A stretch of DNA of 64,000 bases from Galbula dea (Eukaryota > Chordata > Aves > Piciformes > Galbulidae). Under the pieces are notes generated by a model, which was given only the letters and a program-made list of their open reading frames with translations, was not told where the DNA came from and did not search any database. The stretch is taken from NCBI GenBank assembly GCA_013399015.1, contig VWZX01009971.1:62001-126000 (forward strand), in the 5' to 3' direction. Shown here piece after piece: positions 1 to 13,072 of the stretch (positions are counted from its first letter, which is position 1; each line of letters opens with the position of its first letter). Position numbers and translations under genes: made by a program.

Positions 1-3000
1 CAGCCATAATAGTTTTAATAATTAAGGGAAATTAGCAATGAAGACATAAGTCCCTCAGAGTTGAACCACCAGGGAAATACAGAGTGAGGCATTTCATCTC
101 AGATCACTATGAGACAGTTCCCCAAGAGAACCAGTCATTTTGATATTACTCTCTGAAATGACAAGGTTTTCTTTCTGTTTTTTTTTCCCTTAGAAAGTAC
201 TCCTGTGAGCTCCAATAAATGCCCATACCAGATAAGGAGAAGTTCATTTTCCATTCCTAAGTGTTTCGTTCCTTCTGTGTTTTAAGCTGCCAGTGCAAAC
301 ATTAATTATTTCACCATAACTGTTTCATAGACCATCATCTGGGTGATTTCAAAAATGATGAAAAAGAAGACAGAAAAAAGCCTAAAATGGCAGAATTTCT
401 CCTCTTTAAGAGCAGCCCGCAAAACTCAGCCATCATTTGCAACAGTTCTCCATGTTTAAACCTTCAAGATATCTGCAAAGAAGCGTCCCAGATACTCAAA
501 GCTGTGCTACTTTTTATACTTAAAGGTACCATGTCTTTGCTGAATGATCTGTACACTGAGTTTTCTGCCTAAGACTGTCCGAGACACTTGAGCCTCTTCC
601 CCTGCATAGCCCAGGGTGCTGGGGCTGCTGAATCCCTTCCTGGGCACCACTCCCAGGTCCAGGCTGCTCAATGAACAGCAGGCATTCTCCTCTCATTTTA
701 GAGGAAAGAAGTGGTGTGACTTTCTCAGATCAGTATAGGGCTTCAGTGGGGCAGCTGGAACAGCTAATGCAAGGGGGTATGTATGGCATACATACAAATA
801 CAGAGCTTCAACTTACGTGCAGCCTAACTAATCCTGAGAGGGCTCCTTGTCTTTAGCATCTTTGTTGGCTCATTATAGTCTTTGAATACATCATACTCAG
901 CTTCTGAGGCGCATTCTGACTGTAATACCTTTTAATACAAATTCACCCCTACGCTTTGTGTTAGAGCTAGTGCTGGTGGTGCTTACATAAGTATTTCCAT
1001 TTTAATTCTAGTATGTAAAGACATTTTCTCCACTGTTGTCACATTTCAACTGAGATAAAGAATTGGATTATTAAATGAAAGATATTTCACTCACTGCAAA
1101 TTTGAGTACCTGGTGAAAGCTATTGTATATCCTGCAAAGAGGAAGGTAATGTGTAAGTATCCACACCACAAAACCTCTCCACAGCTGGAATCAAACTGCA
1201 GCCCTATTACAGCCCAAGATGAAAACCAAATGACTGAAGAACATCAAAGACCAAAGCAATCTTTAATCTACCACGGAGGATCATGTTTGGGCTGTGAACA
1301 TATGTGAGTAGGGCAGGGCAGGAACTCCACCACCACCACCACCCTGACCACACTGCACATGATCTGTGAGGGAACCTGGGGCCTCTGTTCACCAGGCTGC
1401 CAGTGCAGGGCCTTTCACAAACACCAAATTCACATAACAGTGCTGTAAAGTTTTATTATGGAAAAAAAACACCCTTTAAACTGCTCAGTTTCTGCTGAAG
1501 GGAACCTTTTTGTTTGAACAGTCAAAAGTACTCGGGCCAAGACACCACTACATTGGGAGTGTTTAGCGAAAACTGGCACCAAACTAAACAGTAATTTCCA
1601 CATGCCAACTATCACTAGCTCCTCACTTGGATTACAAATCAGGCATGCCCATATATTTTCAAAACTAAAAACAACAGTCACTGAGTTATGCCTGAGTTCT
1701 TGCTTCACTCTCACACAGTCCAAACTAAGCCAAGACATTATATAGCACCATATATTAAGTGAAACTGCTCTCAAGAGCTTAGCAAATTAAACTAAACAAT
1801 GTTACATTGCTCCAAAAGCTCTCAGTATGGTTCTTTTCTTTTTCTCCAGAGAAATAACATGGGATTTTAACTATTCTAACTGGAGACAATATGAAAAAGC
1901 TAGCACTTAGTCTTTTCTTTTCTGCATCTTCTATTACCACAGAACAGATAATGCAGCAATAAAATGCTGTAAAAAAAACCCCAATAAAACAAAAAAATCC
2001 CCAAACATTTCCAAAGACACATAAGCGCCTCTGGCACCTTGAACTTTTATGGCTTATTTCACAAATATGTTCAATGCCTAAGTTTATACTGAGGCAGGCA
2101 GATAGACAGATAAGGATATTAAAGAACCCAAGGGTCTAACTTATTTCTACTGAAAATCACTATATGTCCCAGACAAAATGTACCAAAATAAAGTGAAATG
2201 ACCATGCACTTTCAACAATTCAAAATAAAGCACTTATGTGTATTTTCATGCACCATGTATCTTTAAAAAAGTTGCCTCCACGAGTTAGATTCAGGAGCGG
2301 ATGCAGGCATCTCAATATCAACTTCAGGCATCTAAATGAAAAATTCAGATCCTCAAAACTTCCTCAAGTTTCCTCAGAAATCTCACAGGAGACTAAGTTT
2401 CTGCATGAGGAATGAGCAGAAGTGCTTGAGTCTAGAAAGCACTTGGCAGTTTTGTGTCTATCCCACACCTGAACCCTCTGACATTCCTACACAAGATTTT
2501 CTACCACCTGCGTCATCTTCAAGATATACCTCAAGGATATCTAACCTCAGAAAAAACACGGCCAGGAGGAGAAGCCATCTATTCCCTCATTCCAGCCCTT
2601 CTCATCCCAGTTAGTAGTAGTAGTATCAGAAATGTTTCCTTGGGATGCAAGATCTAATCCCCTCTAAACTTCAGTTCTCCACATAAGCATCCTAACCATC
2701 AAACTGCATCAACCTGTCCTGCTCTGTAGGGGCACATCAAAGGCACACCTCACCTTTCATAGGCAATTACAGATTTACAGGGTTACAGAGAAGACACTCA
2801 TGCTCCTTCTCTCCAAGCTGACTTTGGAGAGGTGAAAGAGAGGCAACTCAGTAAATGTCAAGGCATGATTCTCACCTGACAGTGTGAGATATGTGGTCAA
2901 GTCCCTAATACTCCTTGGTATTTCTCCCTATAGGTAAGTTTGATGTCTCTCCATTGTGCTCCCTACTTTCTCTATCACCTTAGAAAATGTGGGACTGTAG

Positions 3001-4206
3001 ATGTGGAGTCGCTGTGTGGCAAGACACTGGGAAGTTAGATGCTGCCTTGCAAAGCATTCTTTATCAGTCTTAAGCCCAAGGAGCTAACACTCTAGTTTTT
3101 GAACACCTAATAGCCATTTATTTAATTTTCACTTAACTCAATTAGTCTGGTTTATCACTTTCAATATACAGAACTCACATGTCCACATACCTTTAGATTC
3201 TGAGGCCTCCACTGATTATGAAGCTGTAGGTTTTTTAGGGTCCTGCATCACTAAGAAACCTTAGGAAATGTTATCAAATACTCTTGCATATTTGCAAAAG
3301 ACTAAAATAGCTAGAGATAAAAAAACCCTAGGCCTCATTAAAATATTGTAAGATCTTACTCTGCTTGTACAACAAAAAATTTTAAAATAGTTTATGTAAT
3401 GTAAGAACAAACTGTAATTGGATGAAGTGAGACTAAAAGATGGCAGGTTTATGTTCCCCCTAATACTAATTCTCTGCCAAAGCACTTCATTAAATCTCAG
3501 TTACAGGTCAGAGTTACACCATGAAATAGTAGGATATGTTAAATAATTATATACTAAGCACTGGTCTATATTGCCTCACTTCACTCTGTGAAAAAGGTAA
3601 ATGTAATTTTGTGAGGCAAAAATTCCATATCCACCAGACATTTATAGATAGGGAAAAGGAAATACATTTGTTTGCAGAATCCCCCAGTGTTCTTCCTCCA
3701 TAAAGTATTTTCCCAGGTTACCTATTAAATCAATGAAGTAATGGCACAGCTGTTACTAAAACATGAAGCTAAAAATATTAAAATGAAGAAAAACATACAC
3801 CTTGCTTCCTCACAGCCTAGGTGAAAAAAAAAATTGACAATTCTTTCGTGTTTTCACTGGGAAAAAAGTCAGCTGAGCAGTGTAAAGTTATAAGAAAGCA
3901 GGGAATATTTGAGTCTGTTAGGCCAAGAACGATGTTTAACTCTTCACTAACATGTGGGAATAGTGACTGCTGAGGAAGGGCAGTCATACTGTGCAACAGA
4001 CTCCTTCACTTTGTAGGTATAAGATATTTGGTCTAAATCCACACTGTTGACAAAACAAAGCATCCCAGACTAGTGGCATTTTTGTGTTCACTCTGGCCAG
4101 TTTGAGTTGGTTTTGAGCTCCTACTGCCTTTGGTAAGACAGAGCATGTTCTTCCACAGCAGCTAGAGCAAACAGGTGTTGTTTTTTTTTAAAGTGAAAGG
4201 GGTTTT
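1..4206. other. Noncoding AT-rich stretch, no gene seen
   Basis: No reading frame here resembles a known protein, and the frames of 60-114 codons look like chance. Only short simple tracts stand out. The segment around 2283-2345 has the GCATCTAAAT-type wording of some old amniote repeats, but it is too decayed to assign. No promoter, CpG cluster or RNA gene is visible. Confidence 0.7.
1327..1343. repeat. (CCA)n microsatellite
   Basis: A short perfect trinucleotide run of between five and six CCA units on the plus strand. Read on the minus strand it gives a run of tryptophan codons inside a chance reading frame. It has no other apparent role. Confidence 0.85.
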
Positions 4207-4237
4207 TTTCATTAAACAGGTTATTTTCATTAAACAG
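4207..4237. repeat. 13-bp direct duplication
   Basis: The 13-mer TTTCATTAAACAG occurs twice with an 18-bp period (4207-4219 and 4225-4237), separated by five bases. It looks like a small slippage or duplication event in T-rich DNA, with no recognised element boundaries. Confidence 0.8.
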
Positions 4238-7200
4238 TTTTAAAGTATGAACTACACTATCTTCTAGAATTTATAAAACTCATTTCTCCAATTTAATCTA
4301 ATAAAATAAAATTGGTTGCATTATTTAGAAACTGTTTTATTCAGCCTTGCTGCTATTAAACACTCAAACTGGATAATTGGCTACCTTATGCATGCATAGT
4401 CGCAAATGAAGCATAAACATGGTTCTTTACATTAAGCATAATTTGGAGGAAAAAGCATCCTAGACAGATGTCTACTCCATGTTTTATGAGAGTATGTGAT
4501 ACCATCCGCACTTTCCACAGCTAAACCCTTGAAAACTGGAGATTGACAAAGGGACCCAAACGTGAAGAGCATTCATTAAAAGATATAAATAGCCAAGATC
4601 CGTGCTGTTTTGTTTCAATCTTCTTTATCCTGTTGAAAACAGGAAAGCCTCCTGTCATGCAGGCTCAGGGATTTTCTGGGCCCAATAAAGGTTAGTGACA
4701 TTTTCAATTCATGTTTGTTTTCATTCTTCTAATCATGAACCCTGTGTCAGCCTGAGAAACCAGCTGAGCTTAATCCATAACCTTTTACAAGTGAAACATT
4801 AACTCACAGCATGTCCTGTTGTCTTTTTAAAGCAGTACAAAAGCAAAAGGAGGGGTAAAAAAAAAAAGAGCCACAATATACATGATAAAAAGTAGCAGTA
4901 GCCAAATGTGAAGGTTACTTTAAAGCAGTCACAGTTGTGGACAATAGCATATTTTTAGGTCATTAAATTCATCATGTTCAGATGTCAGAACTGCTGTTCA
5001 TTTTGCATGACTATTCAGCACAGGAGACTAAAGGCAAAAATGTAGAAAGAGCCAAGTAAAGATTACCTGGAATTTTATCCTACATTTTCATAAATATGTC
5101 AATAGATTTCCATACCATCATATTAGACTGGTAATAACTATGGAGAAAATACCTGACCTGTTTCTCTTCTTTCCTTCTGCAGACTAACTAGTCCCACCAG
5201 TTTCCCCCTGCAAGTTGCATGCAGTTGTGTGGACAATGCTTTAGTTTTCTATGGTAATACAGTGCAAAATGCTGGATTTTACACAAGGCAGACTACTGGC
5301 CACATACAACAACCCTCCTGGCCCTCTGAGCATGGGGAACAAAAAAAAAAAGGAAACTCAGAGGGAAGAAAAGTTCTGACTACAAAACACCCAGAACTAA
5401 GGAAGGATAATTATTTCTCCAGCCTCTAGAAACTATTATGGTGAAGTCCTAACCTCCCATCTTTCTATTGGACAAAAAATACACATGTATTAAGGAGGTT
5501 CTCAAGTTACAAACTTTTATTACCCAGAACAAGAAACCATGTTAATTCTTAGAGGAAAATAAAGAAACAGCAACCAGAAGCTATCTGAAAACAACACAGC
5601 AAGACCTAAATTAAAGGGTGATTTGATGAAAACAAACATCCTAAGGATAGCAAGGGACCTCTCAAAAAAGGCAAATATAAGGTCTGAATGAATGTATGCA
5701 TCCCAGGTAGTTACTGAAAAAAAGAAAATGGGGAAGGAAAAGTGAAACCTAAACACTGGCTTTGTGAAGCATTGCTGATGCATCTGAAATTAAAAGGAAA
5801 TGTAAAAGTGGAGAAGAAAGCAGTTGTTCAGCACACAGTGAAACTAAACTAGTGATGCCAATGGATTTTTGTGTCATGGCTGACTGCCCTTTTGACTGAG
5901 TTTACATTAACATACAGCATGAGCTTACTTGACATTAGAGAAGGCACAGGTACAAGTCCTTACTAATAGTCCAGCCATGGGAAACACTTCAACCTGAAGT
6001 TTTTCTTGATTAGATACCAGAGAACCCATATGGGAGGAAAAACTTAATCTAGCAGTGGGTTCCCTGTGCCTAATGAAGGCTGAGCATGGGCTGCATTTTC
6101 CACAGAGGCAGCATTCACTTGATTTCTTTTCCTTGCCTGATCACTTGTATCCCTAACATGGGATTCTCTTTCCCACGTGACTGGATTTGGAAAATAGGCT
6201 GAAAAAATTACACAGGAGGGAGAAGCAGAGAAATGGAGAAAGGAAATAACTAAAAGGTTGGCATGTACACACACACATGCAGAAGGGCCATTTCCATAGC
6301 AACCCAGCCTAAAACATCTAGACTTAATTAGAGCAAGCTGATATGGGGAGCCAAAAAGTTCACCCTTGAACTGTCCTAGGTGTGACTCCACTGATGATGC
6401 ACCAGGACATGATGATGTTTCCTTACCCAGGCAGCCTGACTGTAACAGTTTGACCATACACGTGTGCCTGTTGGCCAGCACAGCGTTGGGACTTCTTCAT
6501 CAAAATTAAAACGTTGAAACTGAGACTAACAGACAGGAAAGTATCACTTTGCCTCTTGCATGTTTCTCTCTTGTGCAACAAAAACTTTGGCATGGAGAGC
6601 AGGACCCATTGCCTCCATTCAGATCCGCAGGGAAAGAACTCACTATATCTACAAAATGTTTTTCCTTCTGGTTTGCTGGCCAGAGTTATTGGTTAGATTG
6701 AAAGTCACACAGCCACAACCCAGCCCTGTCTTCAGGAGCAGAGCACAGGGAGAGGCTATAGCTTCAAGTCCTGCTTAATTTTCTGGCCTGCTCCCAGGGC
6801 AACATAGCTACTTACACAGGGCACAGTGTAGCATTACAGTCAAGAAAGAATTATTAAAAAGGGGCTTGGGAGGATTAAAAAGGCTTTTATGGTTAGGGAA
6901 CTAAATATGAAAAAGAAAAAAAGTCCATTAACAGATGAGGGGGATGAAGTCAATGGCAACTCAAAAAAGCCTGACATAATAGTCTTGTTAAATGAAAAGT
7001 AGAAGAAACAATAAGAAACTGTAAGGTCCACTAAAAATAATCATTGGTAATCACATTTAAGACTATATTAAATATTTCATTTATCCTTATTAAGGGAATT
7101 AGCTAACAAATTTATTTACTCACTGATTATTATAACTTCCATAAGTCCATCCATGTATTCATACATGTCCTGTAATAATGATGTAGCAGATTTTCCAGGT

Positions 7201-7889
7201 CCTTCCCTACTCAGACTAATAATATCTTTGTGGCCTCACCAGTCCATCCAACTGTCCATGTCCTGCTCGCGGCTATTCTTCAGTGACAGCTCTTCACACT
7301 CTATCCATTTCTTGACGTAGAGGAAAACTCTTTTCTGAAAACCTAGCCCTTGTCAGTCAGTTCCCACATGGATTTAGGGTCTGAGACCTGTTTGTGAACT
7401 TCCTCGGAAAAGCTTCAGAAAACTTGCCCAACAGCAACCGGAAAGAATGGGTCTGAGCAAGGAAAGAGAAAACAGTGTTGAGCACCATGAGATCATTACT
7501 GATCATGCAATACAGGTGTTGAGTTGTAGTAGGTCCCAAAGGAAAAAAACAAAAGCCTCAACATCTGGCGTGCCCAAACCAACATTTCCCACCCACTACA
7601 TCTCTTGGTTTCACTAACACCTGTGCCAAAGCTAGCCATAGTTTTTAATGGCATCTCTCTACTATTTGTTTTTCAGTGCCTCACCCTCCCAGAGGGTTTC
7701 CCCCTATTTGCCAGATGCAAATTATGAGAATTTAAAAAAAGCTCTCCCTACGCCCGGCGTACGAAACTACGTGTTGCAGGTTGTGCATTAGGCAGAACTT
7801 GGAGCAAACTAAGCCCAAAGTCATGAGGCTCCCTCACTAGTTAGAAGGAGGTGGGGGTCAAAGCCGACGGGTATCCTTGATCTTTAGCA
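4238..7889. other. Noncoding unique sequence
   Basis: No recognisable gene. A strong splice-acceptor-like pyrimidine tract ending in CTGCAG lies at about 5161-5182, but a stop codon follows within three codons in one frame and no exon can be argued. The 145-codon minus-strand frame at 6044-6481 has no recognisable domain. A small cluster of five CpGs in about 20 bases lies at 7751-7771 and is otherwise unexplained. Confidence 0.65.
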
Positions 7890-8350
7890 TACCATTTATT
7901 TCATTACATCTAATTTGGTTGATTTTATCAACATTATTACAGTGATAGTTGTTTCAACTCAGACTAATTTAATTGATAGAATTCTGTGTCCTTGCTATTA
8001 TATGAGACATTTAGCTCTCATTAGTTCACATTTCACTCATTTTCCACTGACTGATTGCACTACATACTGATACTTGCTAATATCAATATGTAATGCAATC
8101 AGTCAGAGGAAATGTTGGTACAGTATCTCTAAAAACTATCACACTTATCATTCTGATTGTCTTCAAAGTACCAATATTTTTCTATAACTTAATGGTTTCA
8201 TAATGTAATGTTTTGTATTAATAATCTTTTTAAGGTCACACCGTTAATCACAGATGGATTAAATAGCTGTTAATTAATGAGGATGGCAACTTATTAATAA
8301 ATTGCAGATGATACATTTCCGTTATTCAGTGTAACCTCTAAAGACCATAG
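7890..8350. promoter_or_regulatory. Regulatory-looking block (candidate conserved element)
   Basis: Complex, AT-rich, non-repetitive sequence dense in homeodomain-type core motifs. Examples are TTAATTAATGAG near 8271, several TAAT cores, a GGATTA bicoid/OTX-type core near 8255 and a TTGATTTTATCAAC inverted motif near 7918. Such wording is typical of vertebrate conserved noncoding elements, but conservation itself cannot be seen from one sequence. The block contains the long hairpin at 8038-8114. It could equally be ordinary AT-rich DNA. The call is inference only. Confidence 0.35.
8038..8114 (-). ncRNA. Candidate microRNA-like hairpin precursor
   Basis: Two arms of about 33-34 nt (8038-8071 and 8082-8114) are inverted repeats of one another around a 10-nt loop. 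Read on the plus strand the stem has two C/A mismatches. Read on the minus strand both become G-U wobbles, so a minus-strand RNA would pair almost without interruption apart from one U/U mismatch and one bulged base near the base of the stem. Stem length, loop size and the wobble bias fit a pri-microRNA stem-loop. I do not recognise either arm as a named microRNA. An inverted-repeat transposon relic is the main alternative. No promoter or terminator is visible. Confidence 0.4.
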
Positions 8351-9110
8351 TTAAGATTGAGGGTTGACTTAAAGACTTTTTGCCTCCATTTTCCTATTTC
8401 ATCCTGAGGTTTTTTTCCTGAATTCTAAGCTTTCTTGTATGCTATTGTCACAGTCTTGCTGTAACCATATGGAGAGCTTTAGCAAAGCAAGAACATGCAG
8501 CTGATGCTTTGATAGAAAAGGTGAAGAGGTTACTCGAATTGTACTACTGTTAATTTGTCCTTTAAGCACCTACAGCAGGGAGTCTATAATGGTAAGAACT
8601 GAAGCGCAGAGATTCGTCTATCAGATTATTACGTCAGAAATGCTAAAGATTCAAAGGAGAGAAAAGGGCAAAAGGCTTTTTGTAACCAATTTAATATAAT
8701 CCACTGAGCTTTCATTGAGATAGGTCTGTAAATGCACTAGCAGTTTACTCAGAAAATTGCATACCCAAATTTCTCTTCTTAAACATTTGTATGCCACTAC
8801 TCACTGGTGTGATTTTGTAGCTGTGTTTATAAACAATAAAGTTGCAGTCCGTACATTTGTATGAAGTATGAAATCCCTCAACATACCAATATAGTACAGA
8901 TCATTCTGTGAAAAATAATAGTCCAACACTCTCCAATATGCCTTCCGTTGAATTTCAGCTATTCAACAGCAAACACATTTAATCACCCCTACAGTTAGTC
9001 TGAAACAGGCTCATAATCTTCAAAAGAAAACAACTGATGTGGAAAATATTAAAAAGCATAAAATAAATGGTTTGCCGTTTAGGACTTCAGAAATTCCCAA
9101 CAATCATACT
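8351..9110. other. Noncoding unique sequence
   Basis: AT-rich sequence without recognised genes, repeats or RNA structures. Reading frames are short. Confidence 0.65.
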
Positions 9111-9158
9111 TTAAAGAGTAAATCCAAATTAGTCTTAAAGAGTAAATCCAAATTAGAC
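9111..9158. repeat. Two-copy 24-bp tandem duplication
   Basis: A 24-base unit beginning TTAAAGAGTAAATCC is present twice head to tail (9111-9134 and 9135-9158), with one base differing at the penultimate position. The near identity suggests a recent local tandem duplication. Confidence 0.9.
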
Positions 9159-12100
9159 TTGCTATGCTAAATTTGATGCTGAATAATGACAGAGAACATT
9201 TAAATATCATAGTTACTATAATAATCCCTGTTTGAATCATGGCTTCCATGAACTGGGCTAAGCCTTTAGACAGAAACTAATTGCCACAAACACTAATTTT
9301 CATGTCCCTTTTGTTTCCTATTGCAGGCACCTCTGGATGCAGAAGGTACCCAATTAGCAGAATTCATGGTTCTGATTGTGCATTGTGGGGCTAGTATAAA
9401 CACTGCTGATTACTATTCCACTGTAATGGTTGATTTTTTTTTTTTCTTTTTTCTTTCTTTTTTTTTTCCTGATTGCTTAATAAGGCCATCTATTCTGCAT
9501 CAGGTACTGGCAAGGCTGCTGGTGAAATCAGTTAGGTCACTTTTTCTGGTCATAGTAGCAGAAGGAGCCTTGTGATGGTTACAGATGACTAAAGGCATAA
9601 TTATAGGCTATTTAACCACATCTGTTTCCCCACTTAACATTGTTTGCTCAAGTTAGATGTAGTTAAATAAATGAAAAGGAAAATAATGGTGAAGACACTA
9701 AAAAATAACTATTTCATGGGTGAAACTCTAGCGTTTGTTATAATTACAGAAAACAGAGCTTATAGTGATTTTTAAAAAGCACTAATTTATTTTAGAGAGT
9801 TTATATACACATACACTCTGACTAGTTGTTGCTGCTTTTATAGCCTATGTTATTTAAATACACCTTTGTGCAGAAGAATTAGCTGAAATTAGAAAAAAAT
9901 AACCTGAGGATTACTTATTTATTGAATTTATCCATATGTTCTTACCTGGTACAATAATTACATGACAAGTCTAGTAACATTTTTTTTCAGTTTTGTTACT
10001 AAGAACATTCCTAGAATACCACCACATCCTGTCAATGGCAATGGAAAGGACAGAGAGGCCTGTTTCTCCAGTCATCTAAGGATACTGTTTTCATCCTTTT
10101 ATTTATACAGATAAATCCCTTGTTGTCATTCCTTAATGAATTACTGCTTCATGATCAAATATAACACATAAATACCTATGTGCTGTCAAAGCCCACGTTG
10201 CACACAGACATATAGCCAAACCATCTAGATCAGAAGGTACAGCCATGCCTATATGTCAAGCTAACATCGGCACATGTTCTAAAATTTCCCTGCAGTATTT
10301 TTTACTGTGCAGGAAAAATGACATCTTGTAATCAACATATGCACTAAAAAACTGACAGATCAAGGGAGATGCTGGTTGGTTGCTTGCTTTTAAACTAAGG
10401 AATTGAAGAACCAGAGCAAATGTTGAACCTCTTTGTGTGAACTGCTACCAATGGATAGATTTTTAGAGCTATCACAATTGAAAATACTGAAGTTTGTCTG
10501 ATTAAGGCAGGTGTCGTCACATGCTCAGGCTATGAGTCCTAGCAAAAAATTGTCATATGCTTTAAAAAATACTTAAGGCAATAGAATTAGACATTCTTCT
10601 GCCAGATAGGTCTGTGGCCCTGTTTCTTTTATTCAGATTTATTTGTTTGAGTGCTCGCATTTTTTGACAGACAATTGGAAACAGCCTGGGGTGTGGTAGA
10701 CAAAGTACTTTGGCTTTTTTATGTTTCCAGATGCTCAGCTTCATTGGGAACTGATTTTGGTGGATACAGTGGACATAGCTCTGCATCCTCAGTTAGATAC
10801 TAGCACCACAATTGTAGCCATTAGGCAAAAAAGAGTTAGGAAACAAACTATTTTAAAAGCAAAAAAGGATTTGTAAGAAAGATACAGGATATAAGTGGTA
10901 CAATAGTAATTTCTCAAATTTTGGCAGAAAATCGCATCCTTTCAAAACCAAATGTTCCAGGGTCAGATACAAGAGAAGGTGTGAGAAGGCCCAGCTCTGC
11001 TGGAGCCACCCATACTACCAATTGCTAACTTTGAAGTGCTTAGTGTGGACAGCCAACACTCAACCCTCCCCATCATTCATCAGCACTATTCAGAGATGGT
11101 CAGTCCATTTGCTCTGGTTCGTGTGTTTCAGGCAGCTATCATTACCATTTACCTGAGGCCTTCCCTGGCAAAAAAACCCAGATCTTTGCTATTCTTCATC
11201 CCATTAGCCAGTTCTGGGGACAGCACAGCTTCTCCATCTGGAGTACAGCAACTCTGCAACACCCTCCTAGCCATTGGCACCACAGAGACATGCAGCATTA
11301 CACTCACATGGATGTCGGCTTGACCATTATTTTATCTGGAATCATAGAACCATAGGAAAAGATAAAAGAGAGCTACAGCCATAAACATTAGCTTGTACAA
11401 CATATATGTGCCCAAATTTTTTGGCAAAGTTATCATCAAATGGTTCTGCACTTCACGTCTCCCATTACCACCAGGTTAAGGACGAATCCCCTGCTAGTGT
11501 AGTGATTATATGCTGTAGTTTAATAAAATATAAACACAGTAGACAATCTGTGGCTGCCACTATTTTAAATATAATTTTGTGCACCATTTTCCCCAAGTAA
11601 CTAGGTTGAGAACAGTCAGGAACACTAAATACCTGAGACTGCACAGCTCTGCCAACCGCTTGACTTCCTGCCCATAACAGTGTGACTTTCTGTCAGGCAA
11701 TAAATGACGTATAAATGACATTAGATTCAAGGTACATAATCACTTCTTAGCTGCAATATTTTCTAATAAAGTTATTTCAGGGAAATTAGGGGTAGCACAT
11801 ATCTTTTCCAAACTTACACAAACAAATGTACAATTACTTTGCTCCAGAGTTCCATTTCCTGTTGCAACTCTTCCGTGACCTGACCTGTATTTTTGGCAGA
11901 CAGAACAGCTTTGCATATGTTACATTTGTCCATATAAAATATTCTAAACACATTCTCACAGACTTAGTAATCCTTACCATTACTCTCACAACATTTCTTT
12001 CATTAATTTTTTTTTTATTATTATTGTTACAAGTTATCATCTTAGTGTTTTTCAATAAATACTTACCTAGTTTCTTAAAATGGTAGAGGCCAGGAAAATG

Positions 12101-13072
12101 TGACATCAGCTACTTGTACGAATAAACATGATGATAAAATCCTGAAAAAATTAATTCAGAAGCATTTCTGGCTAACATCGGGTGAGTTTTATCTGAGATA
12201 AGATGGTGCTGGTTGGTTAGGTTTTGGGGAGGAAGAAAAGGCACTCAGGTTTTTTAAACACACTGATAAGTACCAAATTTATCTGTGGCCTTTACTGCTT
12301 TGAGTTGTTACAAAGCTTACTGAGCTGGCAAATAATGTTTTCATAGATGAGTCAAATATCTCTTAGTTCTGTGGAGATGTGCTTGTACTAACAATTACTG
12401 GGTTTTAGAAATGGATTTATCACTTGAAGGTTCGGAGTATCTGACCCTGAATCACGTTTGCTGTGACACGAAACACATTCTTGTATCTCTTGCTAAGACA
12501 CAAGAATGGCTGCATCTCATTCACAAGGTCTTTCTTTAGCATCTACACCTGTAATATAAGGTAAAGTAACACATTCTGGCTTAGCCCATAAACAGCAACA
12601 TCCAAGAACACTGCAATTATCAGTTCCATCTCCTATTTAAAAAAAAAGATCTTCTTCTGTACTAAAACAAGCCCCACAGCATCTGTCTCTCTTGTGACTG
12701 CTGAAATTTATCTCTCGAACCTTCATCTCTCCTTTTCTTTTTTCCTTGCAGGGTCCTCTGGTTTATAGCATCCTGTACCTGCAGGAAGTAAATGTAGAGT
12801 GGCCCAAATGTTCTCTGTTTCTTTTCCAGGACTCTGGATTCACTTCAGCTTGGTGCATGTCCAGGAAGGAGTTCTTCATGGTATATTAAGAGTTTCCTCA
12901 TACCAAAGTACCACTGTATCTCACAAATCAAATGCCCCTATTTCTAGATCCAAGTTCAGCCACCAGACCAGAGTACATCAAACACCAAAAAGAATTGACT
13001 ATAAATATATCAGACTCTTGCTTTCATTCAAAAGGAGGAATTTCCAAGACAGAGAAGGATCAATTTTACTAT
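9159..13072. other. Noncoding unique sequence with simple tracts
   Basis: Contains a T-rich low-complexity tract at about 9434-9468 and a possible degenerate CR1 tail around 11339-11357 (AATCATAGAACCATAGG), too short to call. A good splice-acceptor-like sequence (pyrimidine run then TTGCAG) ends at 12751, followed by about 45 open codons. No homology was recognised and no donor could be fixed. No gene can be supported. Confidence 0.6.

Noticed and set aside
2283..2345. Phrases resembling an old amniote repeat (GGCATCTAAAT)
   Set aside because: Too short and diverged to define ends or family.
6044..6481. 145-codon minus-strand frame
   Set aside because: No recognised motif, and the sequence reads as ordinary intergenic DNA.
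11339..11357. AATCATAGAACCATAGG resembling a CR1 tail
   Set aside because: Only about 17 bases match and the GGTTGGAAGGGACC block that should follow is absent.
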